A DNA stretch of 64,000 bases, from positions 2,170,001 through 2,234,000 of the forward strand of contig JAWZSP010000005.1 of the NCBI GenBank assembly GCA_034401135.1, read 5' to 3'. Shown here piece by piece: positions 21,855 to 33,952 of this stretch; the first letter of the stretch is position 1, and every line of letters starts with the position of its first letter. The notes under the pieces are model-generated. The model saw only the letters and a list, made by a program, of their open reading frames with translations, was not told where the DNA came from and ran no database searches. The stretch comes from Volutella citrinella (lineage: Eukaryota; Ascomycota; Sordariomycetes; Hypocreales; Nectriaceae). Position numbers and translations under genes: made by a program.

Positions 21855-24286
21855 ATGTTTGGCGCCGGAGGGTCAGAGGGGGGCGTGGCCAACCGTGCCC
21901 ACTCGCTGTCGCCCCCACTGTCACCAATGGCCGCCGGCGAGAGCACCATGGACCGCGCTTGCACCGTATCGAGCCCGGCATCTAATCAATCTGGAGCCCC
22001 GTCGCCTGTCGCAAGTGCAAATTCTCTGTCCGCTGCAGTCGTCGCCCTGTCAGGATCAGGACTAGCACCCTCGCAGCCGCGGCCCTCGAGCCTCCTGCCA
22101 TCCAGATCTGAACCCAATTCGTGCTCCGGCGTCCGACCTCAATCCCCAGACCACCAACAGCCACCGGAATCCTCGGCCGCCCTCGTCCCTCTAGCTCGAC
22201 GGCCCTCGCTCAGCGGAAAGCGCCTGTCCTTCTCCGCCATGAGCTCTCCCTCGACGCCCAACGGCGTTCTCACCGTGCGCCGCCCGTCCCTGCTGGCTCA
22301 GGACGAAACGCACAATCCCCTCGGCACACGTAGCGGCGCGCTGGCCTCGCTGATCCGGAACCGCTCCCAGCAGAGCATCCAGAGCCTGGCCGCATCCCAG
22401 GCCTCGCACTCGCACCCGCACACCTTCTGGTCCTCGGACGACGAGGAGCTCGGCCTGCGCAACACCCATGGCCAGGACGAGGAGCTGGAGCGCCTTCTCA
22501 AGGACGAGAGGCGACTGACCCAGCTTCTCAATGGACCCCAGCACCGCAGCCTGAAGCTCCTGGGACGCAGCAACCCGCGATACCGCTGGGAACAATACTG
22601 GAAGTCGGACGAGGAGCTGGGCCAGATGACCAAGCCTCTGTAAGTCGCCTCCACGCCCAATTGCCACCACATCATCGCGCCATGATCTAATACTTCGCTG
22701 CCAGACGGGAGTACTACGAGCGCACCAACGAGCTTGTCCAGCAATACATGTACATCGATGCGCTGCTCGACTCGGCCATCCCCCACGAGCTACTCAACGA
22801 GTATCAGACCGAGCTCGAGGCCTCCGCCTTCCGGCCTATCGGCGTGCCAGATACCATCCGCGAAGAGTCCGCACCCGAATCGTCTCTCACCAACGGCAAC
22901 GACAATGGCTTCTCTGGCACCCCAGGGTCCTATGGTACCGTTCGCGACAATAAGGTGCAGGTCCCGAGCAAGCTCACCCGCACACCCCAGGATATCTTCA
23001 AGTCGTCCGAGAACCTCCCGCTCCTGCAGCATCATTCAAGTGGGGACGACGACGACGACGATAGCTCGGTCACCAGCGCGCCCCTTACCAGGCAAGCGTC
23101 CGAGACCGGCTCTGGGCCCAAGCCCATCCTCCCCTGGCTCGAGGATGCCGAGATTGACAGCGAGGACCCCATCGTCACCGTAGCCATCTGGATCAACTTC
23201 ATTGCCAACGGCATTCTTCTCGCCGGAAAGCTTGCTGTTGTTCTCTCCGTCCCCTCCATGTCCGTCTTGGCCAGTTTGGTCGATGCTGTGCTCGACTTCC
23301 TCAGCACCGTCATCGTCTATGTCACTACCCGCCTGGTCTCTGCTAGTCACTCGGACCAGCACAACTATCCCGTCGGCCGTCGAAGGTAAGCTTTTGTGCA
23401 CATCAGATCCCGAGGCGCTGCCGTGCGGAGGATTCTGGGAAGCTGACAATCTTGCCATAGGCTGGAACCCCTAGGAGTGCTCGTCTTTTCCGTCATCATG
23501 ATCACTTCCTTTGTCCAAGTCGGTCTTCAGTGTATCCAGAGGTTAATGGACCCCGAGCATGTGATTCTGGAACTCGGCTTGCCTGCCATCATTATCATGT
23601 TCACTACTATTGTCATCAAGGGTGCCTGTTGGCTTTGGTGCCGTCTCGTCAAAAACTCGAGTGTCCAAGCCCTGTAAGTTGGGACTCATTCGCCATCACC
23701 AGCTTGTCGCAGTCTGTATGCTGATATCTCTCTCTTTTCTCACCAGTGCCGAAGACGCAAAAACGGACGTCATTTTCAACGCCGGTTCTATCCTATTCCC
23801 CATCAGTAAGTGCTTACTCGTATAAGGATGCTCAGCGACTTTTGCCCGTGAGACCCTGGCTGACCTCTCTCAGTTGGCTTCTATGGCCGTATCTGGTGGC
23901 TTGACGCCATCGGAGGTTTGCTTCTATCGCTCGTTGTCATCCTCAACTGGACCGAGACTTCGAGCGTCCATGTGCGAAACCTCACGGGCTTCTCTGCGAC
24001 GCCCGACGAGCGCAATCTGCTACTCTACCTGACCATGCGCTTCGCCACAGCCATCCGCCAGATCCAGAATCTCCGTGCATACCACGCCGGCGACAAGCTT
24101 GTGGTTGAAGTTGACATTGTCCTTTCGGCGGCTACCCCGCTTAAGGATAGCCACGACCTCAGCGAAGTTTTGACGTACTTCCTCGAGGCCGTGCCCATTG
24201 TCGACAGGGCCTTTGTCCACGTTGACTACACGAGCTACAATGCCCCCACACATATGCTCAAGGGAGGCAACACGAAACCCAAATAG
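21855..24286 (+). CDS. Cation diffusion facilitator (CDF), Mn-transporter subgroup
   Basis: Five exons: 21855-22639, 22705-23385, 23461-23673, 23747-23805 and 23874-24286. All junction phases agree and give 716 aa. About 400 N-terminal residues are cytosolic and Ser/Pro-rich with an Asp run (DDDDDD). The membrane part starts near DPIVTVAIWINFIANG and has the CDF layout with a C-terminal cytoplasmic domain (RFATAIRQIQNLRAYHAGDKLVVEVDIVL). The metal-site residues read DAVLD (455-459) in TM2 and DAKTD (563-567) in TM5. The DxxxD form is the signature of the Mn-selective CDF clade, in contrast to HxxxD in Zn transporters. The likely role is moving Mn2+ out of the cytosol into Golgi, vacuole or vesicles in exchange for protons. 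The gene is convergent with STT4. A 7-codon upstream ORF starts at 21680 if the leader extends that far. Confidence 0.92.
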
Positions 24287-24605
24287 TTTTAGTGGGTGGT
24301 CGCGCAAGAGGCACGTTGAGGACTGGGCAAGGGCATCCAGTGTTGAGTGGACGGACTGGCGCATTGGCATGTGATGGTAGAGAGAGGTGCATTGCTTGAT
24401 TCATTGTGACACGCGGGAGCTTGGCTTGCTTGGAGAATACTGGTAGGCTTTAGACGGTATTTTCTTGTATTCGTGTACGACTACTATTCACACCGTCACT
24501 CAATATGTAGATCTCTTTAAATAACTGGGCTGTTGGAATAGAATATAAGGTTAATCAGAAGTGAACAGGCGGACGATAAGCACACCCCGTACCGACGGGT
24601 TTCCG
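24287..24605. other. Convergent 3' intergenic region CDF / STT4
   Basis: These 319 bp between two stop codons are A+T-rich in the centre (24460-24560). No gene is seen; it presumably holds both polyadenylation sites. Confidence 0.6.
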
Positions 24606-27600
24606 CTAGTAGGGGATTCCGTTGGTCAAGAGCTGGAACTGATCGTAGACGCCAGTGCTGTAGCTCGAGTAGCTCTTCTTGATCAGGTCCTTCATGAAGT
24701 CTGCAGCTCCACGCTCGCTGCGCTCCAGCACAAAACGGTCCCGGAAGTGGTTTACGCTCTCGGGCTTGAAGCAAGGGAGTCCGCTGTCCATCATGAGGCG
24801 CACAATCTGGCTAAGCTTGTCGCAGTACTGACGGCTAGCGAGGAAGGCCTTGACGCAGAGCTCCTCAAAGCACTTGAAGCTCTGATGATCGGTTGAGCCA
24901 CCCATGACAGCGAGCATCTCCGACGTGAGCTTGAAGGGAGCACGCTCGAACTTGATGCCACCAGGGGCAATATCGAAACAGAAACCAAAGTCGATGTGCA
25001 GAATGTGGCCTGCATCGTCAATCATGATGTTGCCGTTGTGCCGATCCTTGAACTGCAGCAGGAAAGAGATGACCGAGTAAGCAGCCATTGACTTGACAAA
25101 GTTGCTGCGGGCCCGCTGGAAACGCAGTGAGTCCTCGTTTCCGTACTTGGAGATGAAGTAGTCATAGAGTCCATTGACTGCCTCTCGGCCGAGCATGTCT
25201 CGCGAGATCGAGTTGGGCAGCACATCGATGACACCACATCCAGGCGCGGTTGCAGTGACCCGGTAGGGGAAAACATAGACCTCAAGCCCGACGTCGTGGA
25301 ATATGCCTCGGAAAGCAGCAATCATCTGCAGGGCCAGGACGTCCTGTCGACAGTCGTCACCAACCTTGAAAATTGCCGATTGCCAGACCTCGATGGTGTT
25401 GTCCTTGTGGTGCTGATCTTGGAATTGCTTGTTGTTGTTGTTGCCGTCTTCGAGCATTTCATTCCCACCGTTGGCCTCACTCTTGTTCTTCTTGATGCGG
25501 AACGTTGCCATGTATGGAGCCTTGGCGTGACTCTGGAGCGGCTTTCCAGACTTGCGGTCGATACCAATAACGACCCCGTCAGGGTTGCTGGGGAGATAGA
25601 CGCCGACCTCGACCTTGATCTTGCGCAGCTCCTCCTCGATCTTCTGCTTCTTCTCCGGCTTGGGTCTCTTGATGAGTGGTTTGAGCTTACCAGAGATATC
25701 AGTCACTTCATCGAAGAATGCGAATTCTCGTTCATAGAAGTCTCGATCCTCGTCTGCAAAACTAGAAACCATCTTGGCCATGACAATATCCAGAGAGGGC
25801 TTGATCTCATCCGGAATCTGGGCATCGTCGTCCTTGTACGAGTTGGCCTTCATGTTCCAAATGATTTGGTGGGCGAACAGCTGCGAGAACTGCGCTGTTT
25901 CGAGGATGTAGCGCTGCACATATCCGAGGCCATCGAACCGCAGAGTCTGCACAATCTGGGGAACGTAGAAGAAGGTCACAGCAGCGGAATGGCTTTCAAG
26001 CGCCCGCATCGCATACTGGATAATGAAAGGGTGATCTTGATACTCGGGCAAGAACATTGTGACGGCTGTGACGGGGTTGACTGGTTCCCAATAGAGCAGG
26101 TACTGTTGCTGTTAGACCGAGACAAGAAAATGCCGACATGAAGAACACATACCTTGAGCTGCTGCAGGTTAACGTCATCAGGAAGATGTCCGCCACAAAT
26201 CAAAGGCAACGCCTCAGGTTCAGACACAGCCTTCTCGGGCATGGTGAGCAAAAGGAACCTCACTTCGCGCTGAAGACGAGGCAGGGGGAATCTGGTGGCC
26301 AACTCAACCGCAATGGCCGGGTCCTGCCACCAGGCGGTCCTGACCAAGGGAAGAATGGCGCTCTCTGCGGCAGCGGCCTTGGTATTGGCAGCAGGCAGCT
26401 GGTTCGATGACACGTTGAGAGGGTTTACCCAAACAACGAGTCGGGACTGTTCGTTTCTGAGCAGCAAGTCAAGAAGCTGCTCCTTGGCCTGCAGTGACTT
26501 CGCACTGCCACCACTCTGGGCACCCAGGGGCGACAATAGTTGCAGAGCAGATAGGACGTCAGAAATGAGACGAATCTCCGTTTTGATCTGAAGAGCGTTG
26601 CTGCCAAATGACCAGCGAGGCGAGTGCTTGAACCAGCTAAGACCGGCAGACAAAATCTTGTCCTTCAGCCGCCATTGGGCGGCGGGCTTGAGCGTAGTGC
26701 AGGCGCGAAGTACGCGGAGACCAAAGAGAACAATTGAGAAACGAATTTCCCTTGCGAGAGGGTGTGATCCGGACTGCTTGACCGCCTCGAGGGTCAGATC
26801 AAGCATTCTCAAGAACACCCGCTGCGTGTCGGGGCTTCCGTGCCGAGTAGCATTGAAGTGGCTGACGAAGAATTGAAGCAAGCGGGTGTGCGGAGACAAG
26901 ATGTCGTGAACAACTTGTTTCTTCCTTGCAAGACCTTCCAGCTCACTGGGGGCAAACTCCTCCCTCAGGAAGAAGGGGTCGACATGAGTGAGAGCAGGGC
27001 TGAAGAGTCCAACCTTTCTTGCTAGAGTGAACTCCCACTGTTGGGCAATTTCATTGAGCAGTTTAGATTCCAGCTTGGGGTTTTCGTTAATAACCCCCAG
27101 CCACAACGAAACTCCAAGCTTAATAGACTGTTTCGTGAAGATGGCGAATGGAATGCTCACGAGGTAGTGGGCAACAGCCGACTCATCTCTTGAGCTTCGA
27201 CAGAGCAAGGCAGCCGCTCTGCGAAGGATATCACGGATCTCATTGATGGATGTGTTCTTCTTGCTCAGGATTCTAGCCTCAACGTGTGCAAGCGCGGTCG
27301 TGGCGTTTGTGCTCTCTTTCACGGACGACTGCACAAATGACAGACGACGGTTGTGGGTCATGAAGCTGATCAACTCGTTGCCCCTGTCAGGCAGCGTCTC
27401 TCCATATCGGTATTCCTGGCGAGTCGTGTACTGTGCCACAAAATCGGAGGCCGTGTTGATGCCCGCTTGGCCAATCCTGTCCATGGATTGGAGCCGATTG
27501 TCAGTGGTTGGCACAAGGGACCCAAGCTCAAGGGCGAATGATCGTCCGAGAGATACATGGCCGTAGGCTCCCTCGTCGTCAAATTCAGAGAGGTATGTCT

Positions 27601-30534
27601 GCAAGAGTCCCTTCACATCAAGGGGCGACAGGCTGATGGCAGCATTCACCCAGCCCTTTGCTTTGCGGTGGAGATTGTCAACCGTCCATCTCCGGAAATC
27701 GTAGTCGTCCGACAGCTCAACCGAAATATTGCCCAGCTCAGAGGTGAAAGTAGATCTAGGATCGTAAAGGTCCGTTTCTGCTTCCAGGCAGCTTGTCCAC
27801 ATCAGAGACAAGAGTTCAAGCAACGCAAAAAGCGATGATCGATGGCAGAGAGCGGATGGGATCTCACGTAAGATGCGGTCTGCACAAGTGAACGCGGCCT
27901 GTTGCACTCTCTCAATGCGGTGGCAACAGCTGCAGAAGATTGAAGCAAGCTGCGCCGCTGCATACTGGGCGGAGAAGGTCGGGTCCGTCGCCGCCTGAGT
28001 CTTCTTGATGTACTTTTCAACAACCGTTGCTGCAATGCCTTCCATGGTGCTGCTGAAGTCGCCCTTCTGCATGCTGGTTTCCAGAAAGTAAGACAGAACG
28101 CCAGTACAATCTCCTGCTTCGGCACGCAGGCTTTCCATCAAATAGGCGGATTGGAGGAAAATGAGCTTTCGATAGCTCAAGCTCCTAATCTCGGTAGCCT
28201 TTGCAGGCACCAGATCAGCCAGCGACTTTTTCTGCGCGGATTCTCTGTCGTTGCTCTGGCCACGTCGTAAGACAGTGTTGAGCTCAATATCGCTTTCAAC
28301 TTGTTCGCCACGCTGTTCGGCAACAAGGGGCGGAGAGTGGATGGCAATCATGCGAAGTTCATTGATGTACTGCCGCCCGCGATCTGTGCTGGCAGTAAAT
28401 CCGTGGACTATAATATTGAACCAAGCATCTCGAAGCAGTACGCAAGTCTCGTTATCGTCGATTGGCTCGGATGCGAGATCGTTGCTTGACATCAGGACTG
28501 CCAGTGGATGCAGCAGCTCGGCGATTTCCTTGGCTGCCATCTGGACATCCAACTCCTTTGAATGACCCGAGGAGTGAACGTCACCAAGTCCAATGATGTT
28601 GTCTAGCAAGTACTCAAGATATATATCAAAGAGCGGCGATTCGCGTCGAAGGTTTGCTGAGATGTGGGTGCGGGCATTTCTCACAGCATCAAGTAGGAAA
28701 GTCTGGTTATCTACCACACCCGCGTGGCACAGCCTTGTGAATAATTTCAGGAGTGAGCGGAACTCGAGCTGTCCACCTTGGAGAGCCAGAGCGGCGGCAC
28801 CGCTGATGATGCGCGCATCGACACCCGAACTGACCTTGTCTAGCTTTTGTTGCAGCATGGACTGCGCCAAGGCCGTCAATTTTTCGTCTTTGCAGGCTGC
28901 GGAGATTTGGCAAATGGCCTGGACCACGTTACTGGAGATGGCCGCAGTTTCTTCTTCGCTGAACTCCTGGAGAGAGATTGAGCTTCCAATGGATTGGCGA
29001 TTTGGGTATATGGAGTTCAGCCCCCCTTCGGCACCGCCGTTAAGCTGTCCGTTGGAGATACCCGCCTCTGGTCCAGGGCTCAGCACGTTGCCCAGCGTGT
29101 AGAGAGTGCTGATGACAGCATCCTTGGAGAGCACTTTCAGCACACATGCTAGACTGTTGGATGCAATGTCAACTGTGTCCTTATTCGGGGCTCCCTGTAC
29201 GATGAAACGAGGCAGGATGCGGCTAATGTTCGAGGAAAGAGCAGGCGAAATTTGACAGATCAATGCCAAGGACCGAAGAGTAACGGACGCAAGGGATTCA
29301 TCGGCCATCTGTACAGGATCATCGAGCGTTTCCTGGAGCCATGTCATGAGGATATCGACATCGGCAGCTTCTTCATTCAGCAGCGCACAGTTCAGATAGG
29401 CAATCAGAGACGCAGACTTCACGGCGTATGCGAGAGCCTGCTGATCGGCAGAGCCCATCCGGATGAAATCTGCGCCGGCCTCAAGGTAATTGACTTCTTC
29501 GATAGCAAAAGTGGCATACTCCTCGATCGTCTTGAAGTCGCCGTCTCGGTTATGAACTCCTTGGCGCAACTCGTTGCCTCGGGCCATGAGCAAGTCTAGA
29601 ATATGGGATTGCCGCAGCTGTCGGCTGTCCTCTACCATGAGCGAGGTGCTCGACACGAGAAGCCACGCGAAGCTACGGTGCAGGAGCATCGCGCCCAGGG
29701 GACGACCGGAAGACGCATAATTGCGCAGGAATCGCTTCCACTCCTTTACCTCGCGATCTTGGCTGTGGGAGTTGCGAATGGTGGAAAGGGCGGTTTCCAG
29801 AGCGATCAGGAAGGGTTGCGAGATCAGGCCGCGGATCTGCTTGATCAAGGCCAGCCGGCCACCGGACTTCCAGAAATCGGCTTGCGCGGCTGCGGCGTCA
29901 AGGAATCCCAGCAGAGCCACAGCGATGGTCGCAGTTCTCACGGCATCCACGAGATGCGGGTTGTCGGGATCTCCGGTCTGCGGCGACAGGATACTCTCGG
30001 TAGCTCGCTTGCACGAGTTGATGAACGACCATATCTTATCGGCAACACTCTCGGAGAGCTCGTGAAAGTTGATGCCTAGAGCTAGCAACGCGGCGGTGAC
30101 GTGGAAGGCGAGCGACTCGGTTGGCGAAGGGTCGATCCTGCGGAAAAAGGGCGACGGAACGAAGAGCTGGATATGCGCCTCAAGAATGTACGGGAAAAGC
30201 TGGTACGAAAGTCGCTGCGCGCTCTGGCTCGACCTGATGCTGGGCGCATTCTTGCATAGAGCGAGCAAGACTTCGAATTCGCGGATTGACTGTGGAGGCG
30301 TCAGCTTCCGGCCCCTTGAGGACTACGTTGAAGGCTATCACTGACCATAGGGACCCGGCCCAAGGATGCCGTGGACTTGTTGTGGTATCCATTAGGGAGA
30401 TCTCGGGTTTTGGGTGCGGTATGGCATGCCCGGCAGAGCTTGTCAAGGTCGGATCGGTCGAACGACGTGGTTGGGCTTGTTGCGGACAACGAAGCTATCC
30501 TCTGCAACGCCCGGGCGCGGATGTCGCGAACCAT
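24606..30534 (-). CDS. STT4: Phosphatidylinositol 4-kinase (PI4K alpha / Stt4)
   Basis: Three exons: 30534-30346, 30289-26153 and 26102-24606. The introns are 56 bp (GTCAGT...CACAG) and 50 bp (GTATGT...ACAG), both phase 0, giving 1940 aa, close to yeast Stt4 (1900 aa). The start ATG at 30534 opens with MVRDIRARALQRIASLS, and the first junction yields VPMSIREFEVLLALCK. A long helical-repeat region is followed by the lipid-kinase unique/helical domain and a C-terminal kinase domain. That domain has catalytic DRHNGNIMID near residue 1795 and activation-loop HIDFGFCFDIAPGG just after, ending in KSYSSYSTGVYDQFQLLTNGIPY-like sequence. The enzyme makes PI4P at the plasma membrane for PI(4,5)P2 synthesis, actin and cell-wall signalling. 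It is divergent from PRE7 across 360 bp. Confidence 0.97.
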
Positions 30535-30894
30535 CTCAGCGGCTTGGACGAGACGACACCAAAGCACAGAAAGAAATGGTCAGACGATGACAATCACGCA
30601 GAGCGATGTCGATGACTTCATATATCGTTTACAGAGCTGTTGTCGGTCACCAAATGATTGTCTTGGGCCAAGAGGTGAGCCCCTGGTCTGAGCTTAGTCA
30701 TCGGAAGCTACCCAGCTCCCAGACTAGGCAAGGCTGCAAGCTTGACGCGTGCGCTGTAGCAACCTCAGCTCAAGGCAAGGCAACTGCATCACCACCATCA
30801 ACCGCCAAATCAGTCCTCTTCATCGCCCGCTTCACCGTAAAAAAATCAAGGCATCACCAACGATTTCCCGAATCGAACTATTGATACCACCAAG
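30535..30894. promoter_or_regulatory. Shared divergent promoter STT4 / PRE7
   Basis: The 360 bp between two divergent start codons must hold both core promoters unless one transcript begins elsewhere. It contains an ACGCGT box at 30745-30750 and a CT/CA-rich stretch just before the PRE7 start. I did not find an exact yeast proteasome PACE element (GGTGGCAAA). Confidence 0.5.
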
Positions 30895-31739
30895 ATGGCT
30901 GCCATGTTCAGCCAGAACCCCGTGATGAACGGGCCCAACTACTCGTTCTCTGATGCTCCCAAGACGAACAGCGGCGAGCCGCGAGAGCATCGATTCAACC
31001 CGTCCGTCGCCCCTGCTCAACCCACGGGGACTTTGTGCTGACATTCTTAAGCTACTCCGATAATGGCGGCTCTACTCTTGCCATTTCTGGCGCCGATTTC
31101 ACCATCATGGCCGGCGACACCCGACACACCAGCGGCTACAGCATCAACTCTCGAATGGCCCCCAAGGTCTTCAAGATCGGTGGCACCACGGCTTCCCAGG
31201 ACGATGCGACACTAGTCCTCTCGGTGTGTGGTTTCGCTGCCGATGGCGAGGCTCTCAAAGACCACCTCGACACCATTTGCAAGATCTACCGCTACCGACA
31301 CGGCAAGGCCATGACCGTCAACGCCTGCGCCAAGCGACTATCCACCATTCTGTATCAGAAGCGATTCTTCCCTTACTACTCCCATGCCATGCTGGGCGGC
31401 ATCGACGAGGAGGGCAAGGGTGCTGTTTACTCATATGACCCCGTGGGCAGCTACGAGCGCGAGCAGTGCCGAGCGGGCGGAGCCGCTGGAAGCTTGATCA
31501 TGCCGTTCCTGGACAACCAGGTCAACTTTAAGAACCAGTACATCCCCGGAAGCGGAGAAGGCCACGAACTGAAGGAGCGTGAGCGCCGTCCTTTGACCCG
31601 ACCCGAGGTCGAGACCATCATCAAGGATGCCTTTGACGGCGCGGTGGAGCGTCACATTGAGGTTGGTGACAGCCTCCAGATGATGATTATTACAAAGGAC
31701 GGAATTGAGGAGAGCTTCCTGCCTCTGAAGAAGGACTAG
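30895..31739 (+). CDS. PRE7: 20S proteasome subunit beta type-6 (Pre7)
   Basis: Two exons, 30895-31001 and 31052-31739, give 264 aa. The junction restores HRFNPYSDNGG, which is strongly conserved in this subunit. The intron (31002-31051) has CTGAC as branch site and AAG as acceptor, but its donor is the poor GTCCGT. The mature chain has ISGADFTIMAGDTRHTSGYS, KRFFPYYSHAMLGGIDEEG, DPVGSYEREQCRAGGAAGSL and DNQVNFKNQY, all typical of beta-6. This subunit has no catalytic threonine at the mature N terminus and is structural in the beta ring of the 20S core. The first roughly 35 residues correspond to the propeptide. It is divergent from STT4. Confidence 0.96.
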
Positions 31740-33409
31740 GCGTGGTTATGGAGTCCAGATTAAATGTACAACAGCTTTTTTCCACACCATGGGACGAATG
31801 TGGATCATCGCTTCCTAATGCCTGACACGACACACATCTGAGCCTGCGCCATTGAACCCACGTGATTCTAATCAGTATAATGCACGCCGTAAGAAATCCG
31901 ATCGCTCGTGAAAAGCCCGCTTCTGTGGCCAGTTGCAGGCTAGCTGTGGTGTCCCAGCTGAAGAAGCACATCTCCCAACACACTTCCACACTTCTGTGTC
32001 TCTCAGTGGGCCCTAGGGGCCTAGGCTCAGACGAACACTGCAGACCGAGCTTTTACGTATGGCCAACAGGCAAGTTCCCGCCTTTGACATACAAGCTGTG
32101 TCACCATTGATGCGCTGCGCTCGGCATCAGGGGGCGATGAGTGCTCAGTACTCACTGAACTACGCGAAACAATATACGGAAAGCGATGAACAAGTGCGAC
32201 AGCGAAACACACGAGACTGGGGCACGAAAATAGCCAGATTAGTCTTCTTGGCTATGCATGGCGTTTGATTGACATTGCAAGTGTGCCCACGCCTCAGGGC
32301 TGGCCTCAGAGCAAAGCGCGCCTCCATTGCGGCATTGAACAACCAAGGCAGCGCTACCAATGAGCCCAACAGACACCCAACCGGCGAAGGAGTTCCCGAG
32401 ATAGTAGGGACAGGCAGCAATACCACAACGAGTCCCAGAGCACAACCAAGCACTGCGATTGGCCCATGGGTGCAGAAGTCTCGGCCTGTGGCTTTGCTTC
32501 TCTCAGTCCATGGAGGCGAGGATTCTCCCCTCCTACCCCTCTCCCAAATTCCGGCTAATCAAAGACATTCCTGCAGCCATAATTGGTCTCCTAACTCAGA
32601 AGATTCGGTTGGGGGCCCATCCGCTCTGCTTGGTGGCAAGGGTGCCAGCGCTACGCGTGCAAGGCGTGCTGCAAAACTGGCCCCCGTGCCTGCCGGAGAA
32701 CCTGGTGGCGGAGCATTTGCTCAGTTTCTCGGGCAAGCTGGGCCATTGGAAACAGGCTAGGTGAGTGGCTAGCCAGTGCCCTGTAAATGAGATGGTTCCT
32801 CCATATACACCCTCGAGTTGCCGTCCCCCCTCTCCCCTCCCCCCATAATCGGATGTTACACAGGGCCCAAGGGTCCTCACCGGCAGCGATGCGGCGGGTA
32901 ACATTGGGTGGCATCCCATTCGTGCTTTCTGTGCGAAGCGGAGCTGTCGCGAGTTCGAAGGACCTACCATCGTCCAGTTACGCAGCTTTCAGCTACATTG
33001 CTCAGTTCGTGATGTGAACCACCCCGAGGCGGGAGTTCCCCTAGGGGCAAACTACAAGCTCTAAAATTACAAGGTGATTAGAAGATGCCATACCAGAGCT
33101 CTTCCGGGCGATATTAGCTCCATGCCAACAAGGACAGGAGCAGTCGCCTTGGCAATTGTTCGCAGCGAGAAGCCGTAACGCATCTGCGAATGTTTTCTTT
33201 TGCGGGGAATTATGATTAGGCGTCCGATGGAAAGTCATTTATGATCGCGGGCTGTTTTCAACGGGATAATGAGACTGATTAGATGCTTGTTGCCTGTGAC
33301 ACATCAGATCAGATCAGTGAATTAAGGGGCAAGGTCTCGGCCCTGTGATCGTCGGTGCGCTCAACGTCGCCTGACAACGGGCACTTAGATCTCACGGAAA
33401 GTGCCGATC

Positions 33410-33423
33410 ACTACCTAGGTAGT
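33410..33423. repeat. 14-bp perfect palindrome ACTACCTAGGTAGT
   Basis: The sequence equals its own reverse complement over 14 bases. It lies in the gene-poor region with no gene start nearby. It could be a dimeric factor site or chance. Confidence 0.6.
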
Positions 33424-33934
33424 GGACGTTAGTAGAAGTCTCTAAATGCTTACATCCTGTCCGATAGCGAGACCAGTACATGCAACTATTGTGCTAGGGA
33501 CTCAGCACCCTCTTAAATGGCGAATGGGCACGTATAATGGATGGTGGAATGACCAAGACATGTACGGTAGGATCACCAAAGGGGGAATTTACACACAGTT
33601 TCATGTCAGGCGAAAGCATGGGGTCCGCATCTCTCGGCGGCCCAGACCTGCCAGGCCATCCGTGCTAGTCATAGAGGACGGCTCTTACGTGAAGAAGATG
33701 AGAATGATGTCAGAATTGATCATGTAGATCCAATCTTCTGCTTGCAGGGCAATTGATTCAGCTGATAGAGAATGTAGTATACTGGAGCAACCCTGGAACC
33801 CGGTAGCAATGAAGCCACAGCCAGTAACACTCGCATGTAAATGCTGATCACCTCGAGGCGGGCCACGACTGGTCGGATGGAGACAGCATGGCACTGAATG
33901 ATGTCACCTTTTCTAACAATATAAAGCTCTTTTC

Positions 33935-33952
33935 AAAGTACGATAGTACTTT
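33935..33952. repeat. Short inverted repeat AAAGTAC-gata-GTACTTT
   Basis: Perfect 7-bp arms separated by 4 bases. No gene 3' end lies close, so a terminator role is not supported. Confidence 0.5.
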
